The notes: generated from the sequence alone by a model not told the origin. Positions 35,901-46,050 are shown, counted from the first letter of the stretch. The stretch is 64,000 bases of DNA from Tubulanus polymorphus (GCF_964204645.1 NC_134029.1:7210001-7274000), one strand, 5' to 3'. Translations and numbers: made by a program.

Positions 35901-38900
35901 AAACTTATAGGGCACAGGGCTTTCGTACTGGCACGTAATAGTTTTGAATTTAACATTTTCTTTTAATACCGTATTGACAGTTGGTGTGTAAAAGCACTTA
36001 CTGAAGTCTACTGAAGTCTAGGGTATTGAAACATATCCATAGCTTGAGGAGCAGGCATCCTAAGGGAAGTCCCTAGATCAAAGTCTCCTAGATAGTAGAT
36101 ACATTGATAAATTGTGTCTCGCCAGTAAAAAACTTGTTGTGTTAGAAATTATGAAATAACCGAATCAACTGGCTCTCTGCTGATTTTAGGGAAGGAATGG
36201 AGTATGTGAAGCCTAACGGAACTGGCACGACGCCGACCTCGCCCGATGCTCCTCCGCCGTATTCTTCAATGATGGAAAATCGTCGCAGTTACAATTCAGA
36301 TCTGTACAACGGTGGAGGGTAAGTTTACTGAATGTCCAAGCTGCATGAGTGACTGTTCACTTAGTCCCTTAGTCACACGCTCTCATCACTTGCCCACACT
36401 ACTCCATGTATGATGAATTATATTGGTTCTCAGGCTTCCGCTCATATTGTCTGTCTGTCTGTCTGTCTGTCTGTATGTGTCCATCTGTGTGTCTGTCTTT
36501 CAGCTACTTAGCTTTTGTTTATAGTAGGTTGATCTTGATGAAACTTTGGTACAATGTTGGTATGGGGGTCTAGTTGTGCAGTGCAATGAATGGGCCCAGT
36601 GCACCACTTAGCAGCAGAACTAGGCACCAAAAACTATTTTCAGTGACATGACCTTCAAGATGACCTCATAAATGAGGAACAGTGCCAATATTCAAAAATT
36701 TAGCTATTAGCCTTAGGTATAACATATCTAAAATGCAATGGTAATTTCGGAGTTCAAGCCTGAGCCCGAGGATTATTGTCGCCAATGGCTTGTTAATCAA
36801 GGAATTCTCTTTTTAGGAGGAAAGATGAAGTGGAGACTATGGTGCATCCTTCAGCGCCAACAGTTTATAAACAGGAGCTTCACTCCGCTCCTATTGTAAA
36901 AACTAAAGTATGTATGCAATACCGATTCCTATCGGTTGGTCAATGATGAAGGACAGGTATGCTCTGGTACATTATATCTGATTTTGCTGTGTTATTTTTT
37001 TTGTTGAAGAAAAATGTCTATGCATCTGTTGGGCATAACACCCGGGAAAGTCCAGCGAGTAATCCAGATTATTTGAGGTAATTATTCAGAGCCCGAAGAA
37101 GATTTCCACTTACCGATAGCCGTATTATGTATTTATTTCTATTTAAGTTATCACCTAGATTAATCATTTATTCTGAATTGAGAAAAATGTGATGCCCGGT
37201 GATGAATAGAAATGCATCATGTTTGGTGGCATTATTAAATTATTATTTGATGGAAATCCCTAATTTTTCAGGAGCCATGTTAGTCATATACGTCAATTTG
37301 GAGATGCAAGCAACCGTCCAAAAGATCTTCCTGTTCGCTCAAATCGTCCTTATAATTCAAATGATAATAGGTAAGCTAACATAAAAACATAAAAAAACAT
37401 TTGAAAAAATTAACAAGTGAGTATGAGTACTCTTTTTGTATAGAGTCCTGAAAGAGCTGGCTAAATGACTCGATCCATCGAGTTAATTGATACATTTATA
37501 CTCGTGTGGTTTGAATTTCTTACTGTAAGCTAAACTCGGGTTTGTTTAAGATCTGAGTATCTGATCTCAAATCAATACGAAGAATCAAACATAAAAGTAT
37601 CTGTGGCCTGTTCCATAGTTCGAGACGTGCAACTGAAAAGAATTTTTTTAAATTTCATTCAGATTCTAGTTGACCCAGTTCTAGTAAGCTTACTAATGGA
37701 AGAGCTAATGCCTGATACCTTCGAATTTTAGATTAGATCAGATTGGATAAGATCGGAAGACCTGAGTAAAGCTTTTAACCGTATCAACTCTATAGACCTT
37801 TAGTAGCTATGCAATAATGTGTACATAAAATCGTTTGGAGCAAATATTTGCTACGGCTTTTACATAGATTCCGTGTATATGAATTTATTATGCTCTCGGT
37901 GGTGGTCTATTTGATATGCCAATTATATATAGATTGTTCATTCAGCGTGAACTAGTGAGAAAAAAATGTGTGTGGTTTTGTTTTTTGATTCGATGATATT
38001 ATATTCATAGTGTCTCGTTCGGTTCTCTCGTACTGGGAATATGATATTAGCTTTAAAGAATTGCTCTAAAAGGCTAACAAAAAATTGATACCTTGTTTCT
38101 CATTTCTGCTAAGCTTAAAAGTTGACCCGGCTGGCCGCCTATCTACCCTGTACATTACTTTTTTTTCAATCGTGATCAAGCTAGCCATAAAAGATCCGGT
38201 TGCCATAGAAATAGACTGATTACAAAACTTATTGCATTTTACAAAAGTGGCCTGGTCGATAAGGAGAAACAAGGTATTTCATTTTAGCCAAACAACTATG
38301 CAAATCTGTACAAACACACAGTCGTTGCTTGTATTAGTAAATGATTGTGTGGACGGCGTCTGCTATGAGGCATAATCCTGTCTTCGTTCTACACTTTCTC
38401 TCTCTGTGTCTCGTTTGTATAACCATGGTAACGCATTCGTAATCCGTCTGCCAAATGATAGGTTGATGAAGAGCACGTCAGGGCTGTCTGCTCGTTTACA
38501 CCCACCAGCAGCAGTGCAATCTGACTTAATTCCATAAAACTTTCTCTGTCGGATCAAATCATCCATAGTCAGAAGAAAATGGAAAAATCATACTACCTTT
38601 CAGTTGATTTCTATTCAGGGGCCAATATTGTGCACAGTCAAGATTAAATTTAAGGCTGATCAAGGCCTTCCAGACATATTTTGATTCCAAAGCCAATCTT
38701 ACAACTGAAGACTCGTTTTAGAATCTTAAATGACTGTACAACTTGAGCCCGATTTTCAAATATTCCAAACCATGGTTATTCAATTCGCGATGATGCTTTT
38801 TAATGCTTGATAATCATGATGTATGCCGCATAATTAATCCGATATTCCCCGATCCTTGTGCACAGACTCATGTAGATTATATACTTGTTATATTATTACG

Positions 38901-39700
38901 TATAGAGCTGACATAGTCGCCACATATTATGTCGGTGATCCGGAGTTAAAGTCATCGGTAAAATCTCGATCAATGTCTCCTCCCGATCGAGCGGCTTCGA
39001 AGTCTCAGAACGCCAGCCCGGTGAAGTCATCGACGTCGAAGTCACGTTCGACGTCCCCGCCTGATAATTATAGCTTTGCCAAACCACGCCATCAGGTATG
39101 TATGTAGGTAATAGCACTGCTTTTCACGGCTTAACGGTATATTCTTTGCATTAAAGACTCGAAATATGTAGTAAATCGATAATCAAAAGAGCACTATATA
39201 TATATCCACGTGGTGATAGAGGTGTTTAGTACCGGTAGATAAACATAATAGGAACCGAGAAAACTAACTTGAAAGTTTATTGACGCCTTCAAAAACATTA
39301 TTGATGTCATAGGGCGAGGCAAAGGAGGCAGCCATCTTTTCTGGATGAGTCTATGAATATTACTGGTATTTACCTGTATTTGTACCTGTTTACATATTAA
39401 ATGAAACACAATTATTGTGTATTTTGTTTTCTGAATAATTCCATTCTAATCAATGTACTTTAGTTACAACTAACTATTTAATTTGATTAGTATATATTTC
39501 ATAATCTTTTCTTAAAGATATCATCGCCATCATCACCACCACCCGGTTACGCAGCAGCAGCAGCATCATCATCAGTCCCATCCTGTAGTTCACCTGGAAC
39601 CGCCGGCGTCTCGCCAAGCCGAGCCTTCCAACCACTCCCACAAGATCTCAACTACGGTTTAAAACTCGCTCCGATGATCGATGTTGCCACTGAACTGTGA
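20891..39700 (+). CDS. EPB41L4A: FERM-domain protein, EPB41L4A (NBL4) orthologue
   Basis: Exons: 1 20891-20974; 2 23163-23267; 3 23399-23441; 4 25786-25864; 5 26033-26130; 6 26741-26861; 7a 28441-28528 or 7b 29002-29089; 8 30484-30572; 9 31077-31140; 10 31237-31328; 11 31632-31694; 12 32098-32228; 13 32676-32853; 14 33131-33241; 15 33568-33624; 16 33743-33967; 17 34251-34292; 18 34419-34481; 19 34691-34813; 20 34985-35074; optional 21 35188-35202; 22 36190-36318; 23 36817-36907; 24 37010-37077; 25 37272-37370; 26 38906-39095; 27 39518-39700. All junctions are GT-AG and phases agree throughout, giving 901 aa. FERM covers residues 1 to about 305, then the FERM-adjacent segment (SGRTEKQ) and a Ser/Arg-rich tail. 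NBL4-specific tail marks are [10 protein letters not shown] (exon 16) and [19 protein letters not shown] (exon 19), which match vertebrate EPB41L4A rather than EPB41L5. Such proteins sit at the membrane-cytoskeleton cortex. An in-frame TAA lies three codons before the ATG, supporting the start. Confidence 0.88.
23163..25864 (+). CDS. EPB41L4A: EPB41L4A exons 2-4 (rest of F1 and start of F2)
   Basis: Exon 2 (23163-23267) encodes [15 protein letters not shown], the F1 signature D-Y-F-G-L-R-Y. Exon 3 (23399-23441) encodes [14 protein letters not shown], the W-L-D-P-x-K equivalent. Exon 4 (25786-25864) encodes [20 protein letters not shown], the V-K-F-Y-x-x-D-P-C strand that leads into F2. A 2.3-kb intron separates exons 3 and 4 and contains the MITE at 23724-23849. 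Confidence 0.85.
23724..23849. mobile_element. Palindromic MITE with GGGGCCGGTTCC ends
   Basis: The left end GGGGCCGGTTCCTTAG and the right end CTATGGAACCGGCCCC are near-perfect inverses. The centre has further self-complementary AAGACTTAAGACC and GGTCTTAA strings. It sits in the intron between EPB41L4A exons 3 and 4. Confidence 0.7.
26033..26861 (+). CDS. EPB41L4A: EPB41L4A exons 5-6 (FERM F2 lobe)
   Basis: Exon 5 (26033-26130) encodes [17 protein letters not shown] and the CAYAVQ helix. Exon 6 (26741-26861) encodes SELGDYDP, then [17 protein letters not shown] and an IHRTLA helix. These are the acyl-CoA-binding-protein-like F2 helices typical of band 4.1 FERM domains. Exon 6 ends in phase 2, which sets the requirement for the duplicated exon that follows. 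Confidence 0.88.
26933..26960. repeat. TA dinucleotide microsatellite
   Basis: A run of TA/CATA units in EPB41L4A intron 6, about 80 bases after exon 6. Confidence 0.85.
27576..28092. mobile_element. Nonautonomous element with AATGCCAGAAGGAAA inverted ends
   Basis: The left arm (27576-27612) reads ACCATAGGT, then ATGCCAGAAGGAAAATG. The right arm (28038-28092) is the inverse of CCATACCGGTAGG followed by AAAAATGCCAGAAGGAAATG. The arms run outside-in in the same order, as terminal inverted repeats would. The interior of about 420 bp is AT-rich and non-coding. Same family as the ends at 558-722. Confidence 0.45.
28441..28528 (+). CDS. EPB41L4A: EPB41L4A exon 7a, mutually exclusive candidate
   Basis: This 88-nt exon encodes [20 protein letters not shown] and YGVDFHRVL, the end of F2 and start of F3 (Y-G-V-D-x-H). 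The acceptor is TATAAAG|T and the donor TTG|GTAAGC. Same length, same phases and 18 of 29 residues identical to exon 7b. The next exon ([15 protein letters not shown]) joins either copy in phase 0. Confidence 0.85.
29002..29089 (+). CDS. EPB41L4A: EPB41L4A exon 7b, mutually exclusive candidate
   Basis: This 88-nt exon encodes [20 protein letters not shown] and YGVDLHQVL. The acceptor is TTTTCAG|T and the donor TTG|GTAAGC, both good. Splicing 7a to 7b shifts the frame and meets TGA after seven codons, so the two cannot be used together productively. Y-G-V-D-L-H is closer to the usual vertebrate string than 7a, while 7a keeps the G-Q-V-P start. Confidence 0.85.
29090..30483 (+). other. EPB41L4A: EPB41L4A intron downstream of exon 7b
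   Basis: No further exon copy resembling 7a or 7b was seen. The only structure noted is the hAT-type MITE at 30205-30422. Confidence 0.5.
30205..30422. mobile_element. hAT-like MITE with CAGGGGCGGCTCCAAGG ends
   Basis: The left end CAGGGGCGGCTCCAAGG and the right end CCTAGATCCACCCCTG are imperfect inverses, and inner strings (CAGGGTGCGTACCCC / GGGGTGCACCCTG) pair as well. The CAGGGGCGGATCCAGG-type terminus is a well-known hAT form in invertebrates. No perfect 8-bp duplication survives; only GTATT is shared at the edges. Confidence 0.7.
30484..31694 (+). CDS. EPB41L4A: EPB41L4A exons 8-11 (FERM F3 lobe)
   Basis: Exon 8 (30484-30572) encodes [20 protein letters not shown]. Exon 9 (31077-31140) encodes [20 protein letters not shown]. 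Exon 10 (31237-31328) encodes [16 protein letters not shown], the diagnostic F3 C-terminal helix of band 4.1 proteins. Exon 11 (31632-31694) encodes the short link to [10 protein letters not shown]. Together these form the PH/PTB-like F3 fold that binds membrane-protein tails. Open frames in the intron between 10 and 11 are not part of the gene. Confidence 0.88.
30609..30905 (-). mobile_element. Dispersed element family copy 1 (CAGTAGACTCC/CAGGGTCCC ends)
   Basis: In reverse orientation this shares ordered blocks with 54149-54480 and 56235-56510: AAATCAGTA(C)CGTTTATCTCGGT, ATTAAT/ATCAATT, TGTACAACTAC, and the terminal GGAGTTTCAAGC...AAGGAATCA strings. One end reads CAGGGTGCCTGCGACT and the other CTATAGACTCTTCC. 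It lies in the intron between EPB41L4A exons 8 and 9. Confidence 0.6.
32098..36907 (+). CDS. EPB41L4A: EPB41L4A exons 12-23 (FERM-adjacent region and Ser/Arg-rich tail)
   Basis: Exon 12 carries the FERM-adjacent SGRTEKQ segment and the basic [11 protein letters not shown] stretch, a likely phosphorylation-regulated region by family analogy. Exon 13 ends [13 protein letters not shown] and continues [10 protein letters not shown] in exon 14, matching the S-H-A-P-W-E-E and S-G-L-Y strings of vertebrate NBL4. Exon 16 has [13 protein letters not shown] repeats, then [19 protein letters not shown]. Exon 19 has the conserved [15 protein letters not shown] segment. Exon 20 is basic. Exons 22-23 encode a Pro/Ser-rich stretch. 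The tail is predicted disordered. Confidence 0.85.
35188..35202 (+). CDS. EPB41L4A: Candidate 15-nt cassette microexon of EPB41L4A
   Basis: Between exons 20 and 22, 15 bases are bordered by GTGTAG and GTAAGT. They are in phase with exon 20 (GG|) and exon 22 (|G), and would insert five residues, with F-W-W-D read within the microexon. Skipping also keeps the frame. The strong donor argues for it; the short length and modest polypyrimidine tract argue for caution. Confidence 0.4.
36449..36474. repeat. TCTG tetranucleotide microsatellite
   Basis: About six tandem GTCT units in the intron between EPB41L4A exons 22 and 23, followed by degenerate TGTG/TCTG sequence. Confidence 0.85.
37010..37370 (+). 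CDS. EPB41L4A: EPB41L4A exons 24-25
   Basis: Exon 24 (37010-37077) encodes [20 protein letters not shown]. Exon 25 (37272-37370) encodes [20 protein letters not shown] and a basic end. Both are polar and probably disordered. Exon 25 ends in phase 2, which allows it to join either exon 26 or, in a different frame, exon 27. Confidence 0.75.
38089..38276. mobile_element. MITE with 13-bp TACCTTGTTTCTC inverted repeats, copy 1
   Basis: TACCTTGTTTCTC at 38089-38101 is perfectly inverted at 38264-38276. The interior matches 44105-44303 in order (GGCCGCCTATCTACCCTG..CATTACTTT, ATAGAAATA.ACTGAT.ACAAA). It lies in the EPB41L4A intron between exons 25 and 26, the intron bordering the frame-switching exon. 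Confidence 0.8.
38616..38750. mobile_element. Decayed palindromic MITE with CAGGGGCC left end
   Basis: The left end reads CAGGGGCCAATATTGTGCAC and AGTCAAGATTAAA; the right end is its loose inverse (AATCTTAAATGACTGTACAACTTGAGCCC). It resembles the element at 1011-1143 in size and edge. It lies in the same intron as the element at 38089-38276. Confidence 0.45.
38906..39095 (+). CDS. EPB41L4A: EPB41L4A exon 26, frame-switching cassette candidate
   Basis: This 190-nt exon (not a multiple of three) encodes a Ser/Lys/Pro-rich segment with two similar repeats, [10 protein letters not shown] and [10 protein letters not shown]. It starts in phase 2 and ends in phase 0. Including it sets exon 27 to the frame ending at 39700. 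Skipping it sets exon 27 to the frame ending at 39662. Confidence 0.7.
39518..39700 (+). CDS. EPB41L4A: EPB41L4A last coding exon, open in two frames
   Basis: Joined to exon 26 (phase 0), it encodes about 60 residues: Ser/Pro/Ala-rich, ending in V-A-T-E-L before TGA 39698-39700. Joined directly to exon 25 (phase 2), it encodes a His/Gln-rich segment of 48 residues, the first of them spanning the exon 25-27 junction, ending I-S-T-T-V before TAA 39660-39662. Both ends fit a class I PDZ ligand (S/T-x-hydrophobic). The acceptor is CTTAAAG|A. The total length is 901 aa with exon 26 or 825 aa without. Confidence 0.7.
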   Translation: MSSPSSPPPGYAAAAASSSVPSCSSPGTAGVSPSRAFQPLPQDLNYGLKLAPMIDVATEL

Positions 39701-40030
39701 AACAAGATCGATACGTAATTATCTCCAGAAAAATGGGGAATAGTTAAGGCTCGTCCATGAAATATATAAGTATGCATTTCAAAGCTGGAACCTGAAGTAA
39801 ATCTTGAGATAGGGCTACATAATGTTCTCTTGGTATTTTCATGCATACATAATTCATGCCTCACTCCTTACTTGTTAAGGAAGCACCTTGTGTCTGACAG
39901 ATATATCCTTCTAGGAGATGTAATAAATTTGTTATTACTGCGTTAGGCGGTTGGAAGTAATGCACAAAATTTTGGTACGAAAAATTGTCTTCATTCGTCG
40001 CCATTTCGTCGATGAATTTGTTGATAACGC

Positions 40031-40036
40031 AATAAA
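40031..40036 (+). terminator. EPB41L4A: Candidate polyadenylation signal of EPB41L4A
   Basis: AATAAA lies 331 bases beyond the longer stop codon on the sense strand, followed by AT-rich and TG-containing sequence. Other AATAAA-like strings exist further on, so the choice is a guess. Confidence 0.4.
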
Positions 40037-42105
40037 ATAACTGAGTCAGTATTCTGTATATGGTAATGAGTGATGCGTCTAGTGTCAGAGTATTAATTAC
40101 TTCACTTCAGAAATGCGTGTATATTTAATGCTGTTTATTATTATTATCTACTTCAATTACGTTTAGACTCGATCTGATAATGTTTTTATGTTGGAATGGG
40201 CTGTAATAAGCAAGTAATGTACAATTAACAGTAACTCGCCCCTGCTTTCGTAACGGGTAGTCGACAGTTTTGAAAAATGCTTTGTTAATTCTTATAAACT
40301 GGTCCGCTGTAACGTATCTACACTGCGGCTTTAGGGGATTTTTAGGTAAATAGGACATTGATACCAACGGTAAAAAGTTCTGCCTTAAGGGCAGCTGACA
40401 ATCCTGATTTGTACTGCTACAGTACACTCCTAATCATGCCATTATGATGGATTAGATATACATAACGTTAGGTACCGGTAGTGAGGATTATTGCAATCTG
40501 AAAATGTGCGATTTTCTTTTTAACTTGCTTTTCATGTTGATTTAATTTCATGGTGTCAATCAAGTTTGAGATAGATTGAGTTTGATTACAGTTAAATGGT
40601 GCTAGAAACTTGTAATAGAAGATTGTATGTTTGTTTCTATGTTTTTTTTTGTGTCCGAGATAATCAAAATTAGTGTATTTGTTGGTTGTGATCTGTACTA
40701 CGATCCGTTTTGTACATTGATATATATACATTTATTTATTTTAATTTACTATTAACAATAACGATGATATGCAACTGACTACGAAGGAAATTTTATCCCT
40801 TTTTAACTAACGGTAAATGAACACGCTCGGTATGTACTGTAGATTTTATCGATAATGCTTTTTAGATAATTGTTGATATCCTTTTTATAGCCTTTCACCC
40901 CTCGAATATAGCATACTGATCAGTCAATACTTAGATCATAGGTAGTGACAGTCAATAATCGCAATTAAAAGTACAAACATATTTATTTTTTTACATGAGG
41001 TACTGGAAAATTTACGTTATTCGTGATATTCATCACCCCATGGGCAGTGCTATCTAAATGTTTAAGAAGGAATGAAAATGGAGCATCCTTCCAAATTTCT
41101 ATAGATTACGGCTTAATCTGAGGAACACTTCACTAAAGCCATTCAGAGACTGAATGTTCTCGATGAAAAGATATTTGTATAGCAATTCTCCCTACCTGTA
41201 TTTGTTTTTTTTCTACTGCATGAAATGTGAAAAAAAAACCTATGAATTTTTTTTGGGGGGCAAAATTAGAACCCGAAAATATGACTGGATGAAATAATGA
41301 AATTACTGTGATTGTTTGTTATTATTGTAGTTGCGCCGTCACACGATTATTCATACTTTTCTATACAATTTTCAGTTTTTAGCCGCTTTTATGACTTTTG
41401 TTATTCTATACATCATTATATATGCGATAATGTACTTAAGTAATCAAATTTATGCGTATTGAAAAGAATGTAAAAACGATATACTAGGGTTGTGATTCGT
41501 CATTGATGAATCGAAAAAGATTTATGTAAAAACATTCGTTAATGAAAATACAAAATATGTTATTAGTAACCTTATGAATTAGTTGTTTTCAAGTCATTGG
41601 TGTTAGGGCCAGTGCAGGTTTGGATGCAATGAACTCAAGTGTTCAGAAATATTGATTGTTAAAACCGATAGTTCATTGAATGATCTTGAAATGAATATTG
41701 ATTTGACAAATTTTGCAAAAAAGCCTGGGAAACTCAGGGAATTTGGATTGTCGATTACATGTTCTTTATCAGTACCGCGGTACATGATTCAATGGAGAAT
41801 GAATGAATTGAATTTTAAACCTAGAAATTTCTCTGGATTCACTCGGGGAATTTTGTGTAACATCAGGGAAAACTCAGGAAATTTGTAAATGGACGGAAAG
41901 TGGCCATGCTGTATTGTATGCATGTTGCAGCGCAAGGCTTCAGACAACAAAATATCTCGGTATTTCTAGATTCTGAGTAACTGTAGTCTGAGGGAAGTAG
42001 GATGTAAGAAGTACCATATTAGGGATCTACATCAATACCATCAGTGATTACCGAAGCGGAATGGAGAATCCAATGGAGTCTCTCGACATGCTCGTGATTC
42101 TTGTT

Positions 42106-42119
42106 GTTCCCATAGCAAC
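42106..42119. promoter_or_regulatory. X-box-like RFX site
   Basis: GTTCCCATAGCAAC fits the RFX X-box consensus (GTNRCC, 0-3 spacer, RGYAAC) except at one position of the first half. Located 2.4 kb beyond the FERM gene stop, with no recognised promoter nearby. Confidence 0.35.
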
Positions 42120-44104
42120 GCAGGCAGCTGTTGCCAGCAATCAGCCCTTTCTCCTCTTGATGAATGAATACAAATTGCAGCGAACAGAGAAAGCAAATAT
42201 TCACCCATGAAAAAATTCGAGCCGAGACTAGACTTATGAAGATAAGAGAATACATCCATAGTCTGTGATGATGCCATCCTTTTCAATGCCATTGCTCGCT
42301 TCACGCCAACATTCTACAGTGAACAAATTTGCCCAAACTAGCTCGAATTCAATGAAAATACCATTCGAAATAATGCCAATTTCGTTATAACGCCATGTTC
42401 TCCATTGGTCCAAACAGTGGCATATTAAAGGATTTTTACTGTATATCTTTTTTCTCAAGATCAATCAATGACTTAATCAGTTTCAATAAAAGATGGTGCA
42501 TTAAATAAATTGTCCGTCTACCCCCTATATGCCTGCCTGTAGACAGTAATAAGGATCGAAAGTCAGATTCTCTTCATTAAACTTCACAATCGATAATAAT
42601 TTTTCAAGCTATTTCAAATGCCGATACATAAATCCACGACACATCTAATTAAGTGATTATTACAGGCTAAATTATTATTTACGCATTAATCATCTGTAGG
42701 GAATATCGACATTAGATCTACTTGGTATGCTGGAGTGTATCCGGCTCCGTACCCAATTGTTCTAGTGTGAACAGAGAGAGATCAGGGAGGCCAACTCCCT
42801 GAACAGATGAATAAGGAATACTGTTTATCCAATTGCACAGCAACCCATACTGCTTCAAAAATCCCGAAATGTGATTAAATTCATCAATTGAAAAAACTTC
42901 TCTGACTTGAGCGTAAATCAAAAATCACTTTTTATTCAATGAATATAGTGAACATGTGTAATAATGTCGATGTAACTGTTTATCATTTACATACACTCGA
43001 ATCGGTGAAACCAGCACCTGCAAAGATCGAAACGACACGTTTCACCGAACATTGTGAGCATAAGAGTAAATCTACAAGTTTTTTTTCTATATAGATCTTC
43101 CATAAATCAAGCCAGACATCTCGTAATACCCCGGTATACATATACACGGATTATAATAGTACCAGTTTATATAATTATTCATTGATTAGGGAGAAGAAAG
43201 TACAAAAATATTTCATCTCTATGTAGATTACACTGCTTGCATTCTGTACAGTGAGATTAAAATGAACAAAGGTGACAAATATCTCCCTATATCAATTCAA
43301 TTTTTCAGTTACGACTAAATGCATCGAGGTGTTCAAATATATTGTAAATACACGCCATACAAATGAGTGATGACCCTTGAAGGATGGGATATTTATTTAA
43401 GTACGGTTTATTTGAAGCTCTTACAAAACTCGATCACAAACATGACATCATTTTAAGAAACGCTGAACTAGACAATTTCTCTTACTAATCTCATTGGCAT
43501 ACAAGTATAGGCTGGAACATAAATACTTCTTTCATCAGGATTCCAGTGTTCTCCATATGCTGGAATTTTTAAGGGGCTGCATTCATTGTTGAGTGTATGA
43601 AATTTAGGCTACTGAAGCAGCAAGGCTTCCGATCCTCCAAAAAATACACAAACTTAAGCTAAATTTTGGTGTAATCTTCTATACTTAGCTCGATATTTCA
43701 AGCAATGATCAGCATTGATAGAATATTCACGTCGACCCTGGTTAGTGCAGAAGACATTTCATAAGGGTTGGCTGATTTTCAGAGTGGTGGATATAAAATA
43801 GGCCCTTTAAAACCTTTTGTGGAGAACACTGGATTCCATTAACACATTACTTTACCTAATCAAAAATTGACTGGCCTTCATGACTTTCTGCATAATGACC
43901 TCAAACATAACCAGCAAACATTTTCTATGGAGCACATATGGTAAGTTGGGTGACTGGATAATAAAGACTATTTGGCATACTCACTATGTAACATTCTGTT
44001 AGATATTTCTTTCATTTCTCATTAAAAATACACTACACATCTCGAGGCATCTCGATTACCAAGCAGACATCCATACAACTAGTAGCTTATACTAAAAAAA
44101 TTGA

Positions 44105-44303
44105 TACCTTGTCTCTCCTTTCTGCCGAGCTTAAAAGTCGACACGGCCAGCCGCCTATCTAGCCTATCTACCCTGCGCATTACTTTATTTTTAAATCATG
44201 ATCAGGCTAAACCATAACAGACCTGGCAGCAATAGAAATAAACTGATGACAAATTTTATTGCAATTTACGTAAGTGACCCGGCTGATTAGGAGAAACAAG
44301 GTT
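44105..44303. mobile_element. MITE with TACCTTGTCTCTC inverted repeats, copy 2
   Basis: TACCTTGTCTCTC at the left and GAGAAACAAGGTT at the right. Collinear with the copy at 38089-38276 throughout, with scattered substitutions and a TCTAGCCTA insertion. The two copies define a local family. Confidence 0.8.
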
Positions 44304-45764
44304 TTCATTTTTTTTAACTCGAGGCCCTAGATCATTTTTTTGGTTTACACGTAGGAGATCAAAAAAGACATTTATAACGCAATAAAGCGTATTAATTCTT
44401 ATTTACATCGAAGATTAAAACGTCAATGTTTTTTTCTAATTTCATTCATATTCATCATTAATATTATTTACATGAGCGTGGAGTAGAAAAATAGTAATAA
44501 TTGACAATGTAAAAAACAAGTATTAATAGTAAAGCACCAGAAGATATAACATAGGAAAAACAGATTGAAGACAAGTTTCATAAAATCACTGCTGAAGTTG
44601 TTCTGATGTATAAGCGTTCATAGAAATCACTGACTGGTCCATTTCAGTTCATATATAAATATAGTGCAAAAAATCAAACGAATCACAAAAGGGTGGAGTG
44701 GATCTAAACCCGTTAAATGTCATTTGTGTCATGACAAAAAAATTGTACAGATCTATTTTTCTGATCTATGCGTTAGAAATAAACAAGCTTCTGGGTTCAT
44801 GATATGCCCTCTTTTTAACCAGTGACAGATTCTACATTTTTGTTTACTGAATTCATTGCTGTTATGTACTATGCATACCAGATAGAATGTCCAGATGAAC
44901 TTCAACAGTTCAGTTTCACCCTGATATCTGGTTGAATACAGCCATGGTGCGTCTAAAATTCTGCTGGCATGGAGCAACTCTAATAGAAAGCATTTTTCGA
45001 AACATTGTAAATTTTAGATAATGCTCAATTATCGTATTTCACCAATGTGAATCATGCCGATTATAGTAGATGCCGATTATAGAGTATAACAACAGGATAT
45101 GGCATCATAAGTACTGTGTATATCTCGACAATGCTTCCAATGGGTTTACTCGAATATTCAGATCAATACATAACCAACCTAGGCACAGCACAGCACAGCA
45201 CAGCTGTATAATGTAATCAGTAACTGCTATGCAAATAACTGGCAGTCAGAGTGCCAGAGATAACAGCTATAAATAGATCTAGTTAACCCTTTTAGTCATA
45301 TATATCTACAGACAGTGAAACAGTACTCCGGTCTATACCCCTCTTAAGAGCTTGTTGTGCGTATACATGCTCCACTAATGGTTACAAGATTTACACAGTA
45401 CACATAAGATTTCCAGGCGGGATTAAACTTTCATGTTGGTACAAGATGTTCAGTCAGTTGTTCCTGTATACACTCATATAGCATGATATATTATTTCAAC
45501 AATGTTGGTATGTTCAGCGAGACATACAAGAGCTGCCCATATTGCTGACAACAATTTCACTTCTTATTCAGTGACAGATCAAATTCATCAATTGAATCAC
45601 ATTTTGTTTGTTGAAAGTTCCAAATTTATCAGATATTGTCAGTAAGGGTCATTCGTAACACCTTTCCCTTTCTATGTACCACCAGTAAAACAGCCAAAAA
45701 ATCAGTATAAGAAATACAGAAAAAATCAGGAACTGATGGCAGCTCTGTGTCAACAAGATGTAAA

Positions 45765-46050
45765 CAGGGTTCTTACAGGTTTCCCAATTTCATTTTCCAT
45801 AACTTTTCCATATTCAGATTATAAATTTTCCATACCCCTAAGTTACACATTGCCAACCTAGATAGAACAGGCAATGTGTAAGCCCAATCAAAGTAAATAA
45901 GTGTCAATTATCGATACCATAGACAAAGTGTTTTCATTAAGTTTGTTATCATTTTATTTTGAGACCATTTTCTGATTTTCCATACCTCTTCAAAGTTTTT
46001 CAAGGGCTTGGAGAAAAAATTCCCACTTCCCAAAACCTATAAGAACCCTA
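45765..46050. mobile_element. hAT-type MITE with 8-bp target duplication
   Basis: The element begins CAGGGTTCTTACAGG and ends CCTATAAGAACCCTA, with 15-bp inverted ends differing at two positions. It is flanked by GATGTAAA (45757-45764) and GATGTAAG (46051-46058), a duplication with one mismatch. The interior has the TTTTCCATA and CAAGGGCTTGG strings common in this MITE type. No coding capacity. Confidence 0.85.

Noticed and set aside
41640-41890. Repeat-like block with AAACTCAGGGAATTT strings and a plus-strand open frame
   Set aside because: It looks like a common dispersed repeat, but no ends or second copy in the window allow a supported element call.
42019-42304. Overlapping minus-strand open frames with a GC-richer composition near the X-box-like site
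   Set aside because: Two frames are open over the same bases and neither shows a domain or splice partner, so I do not call a gene.
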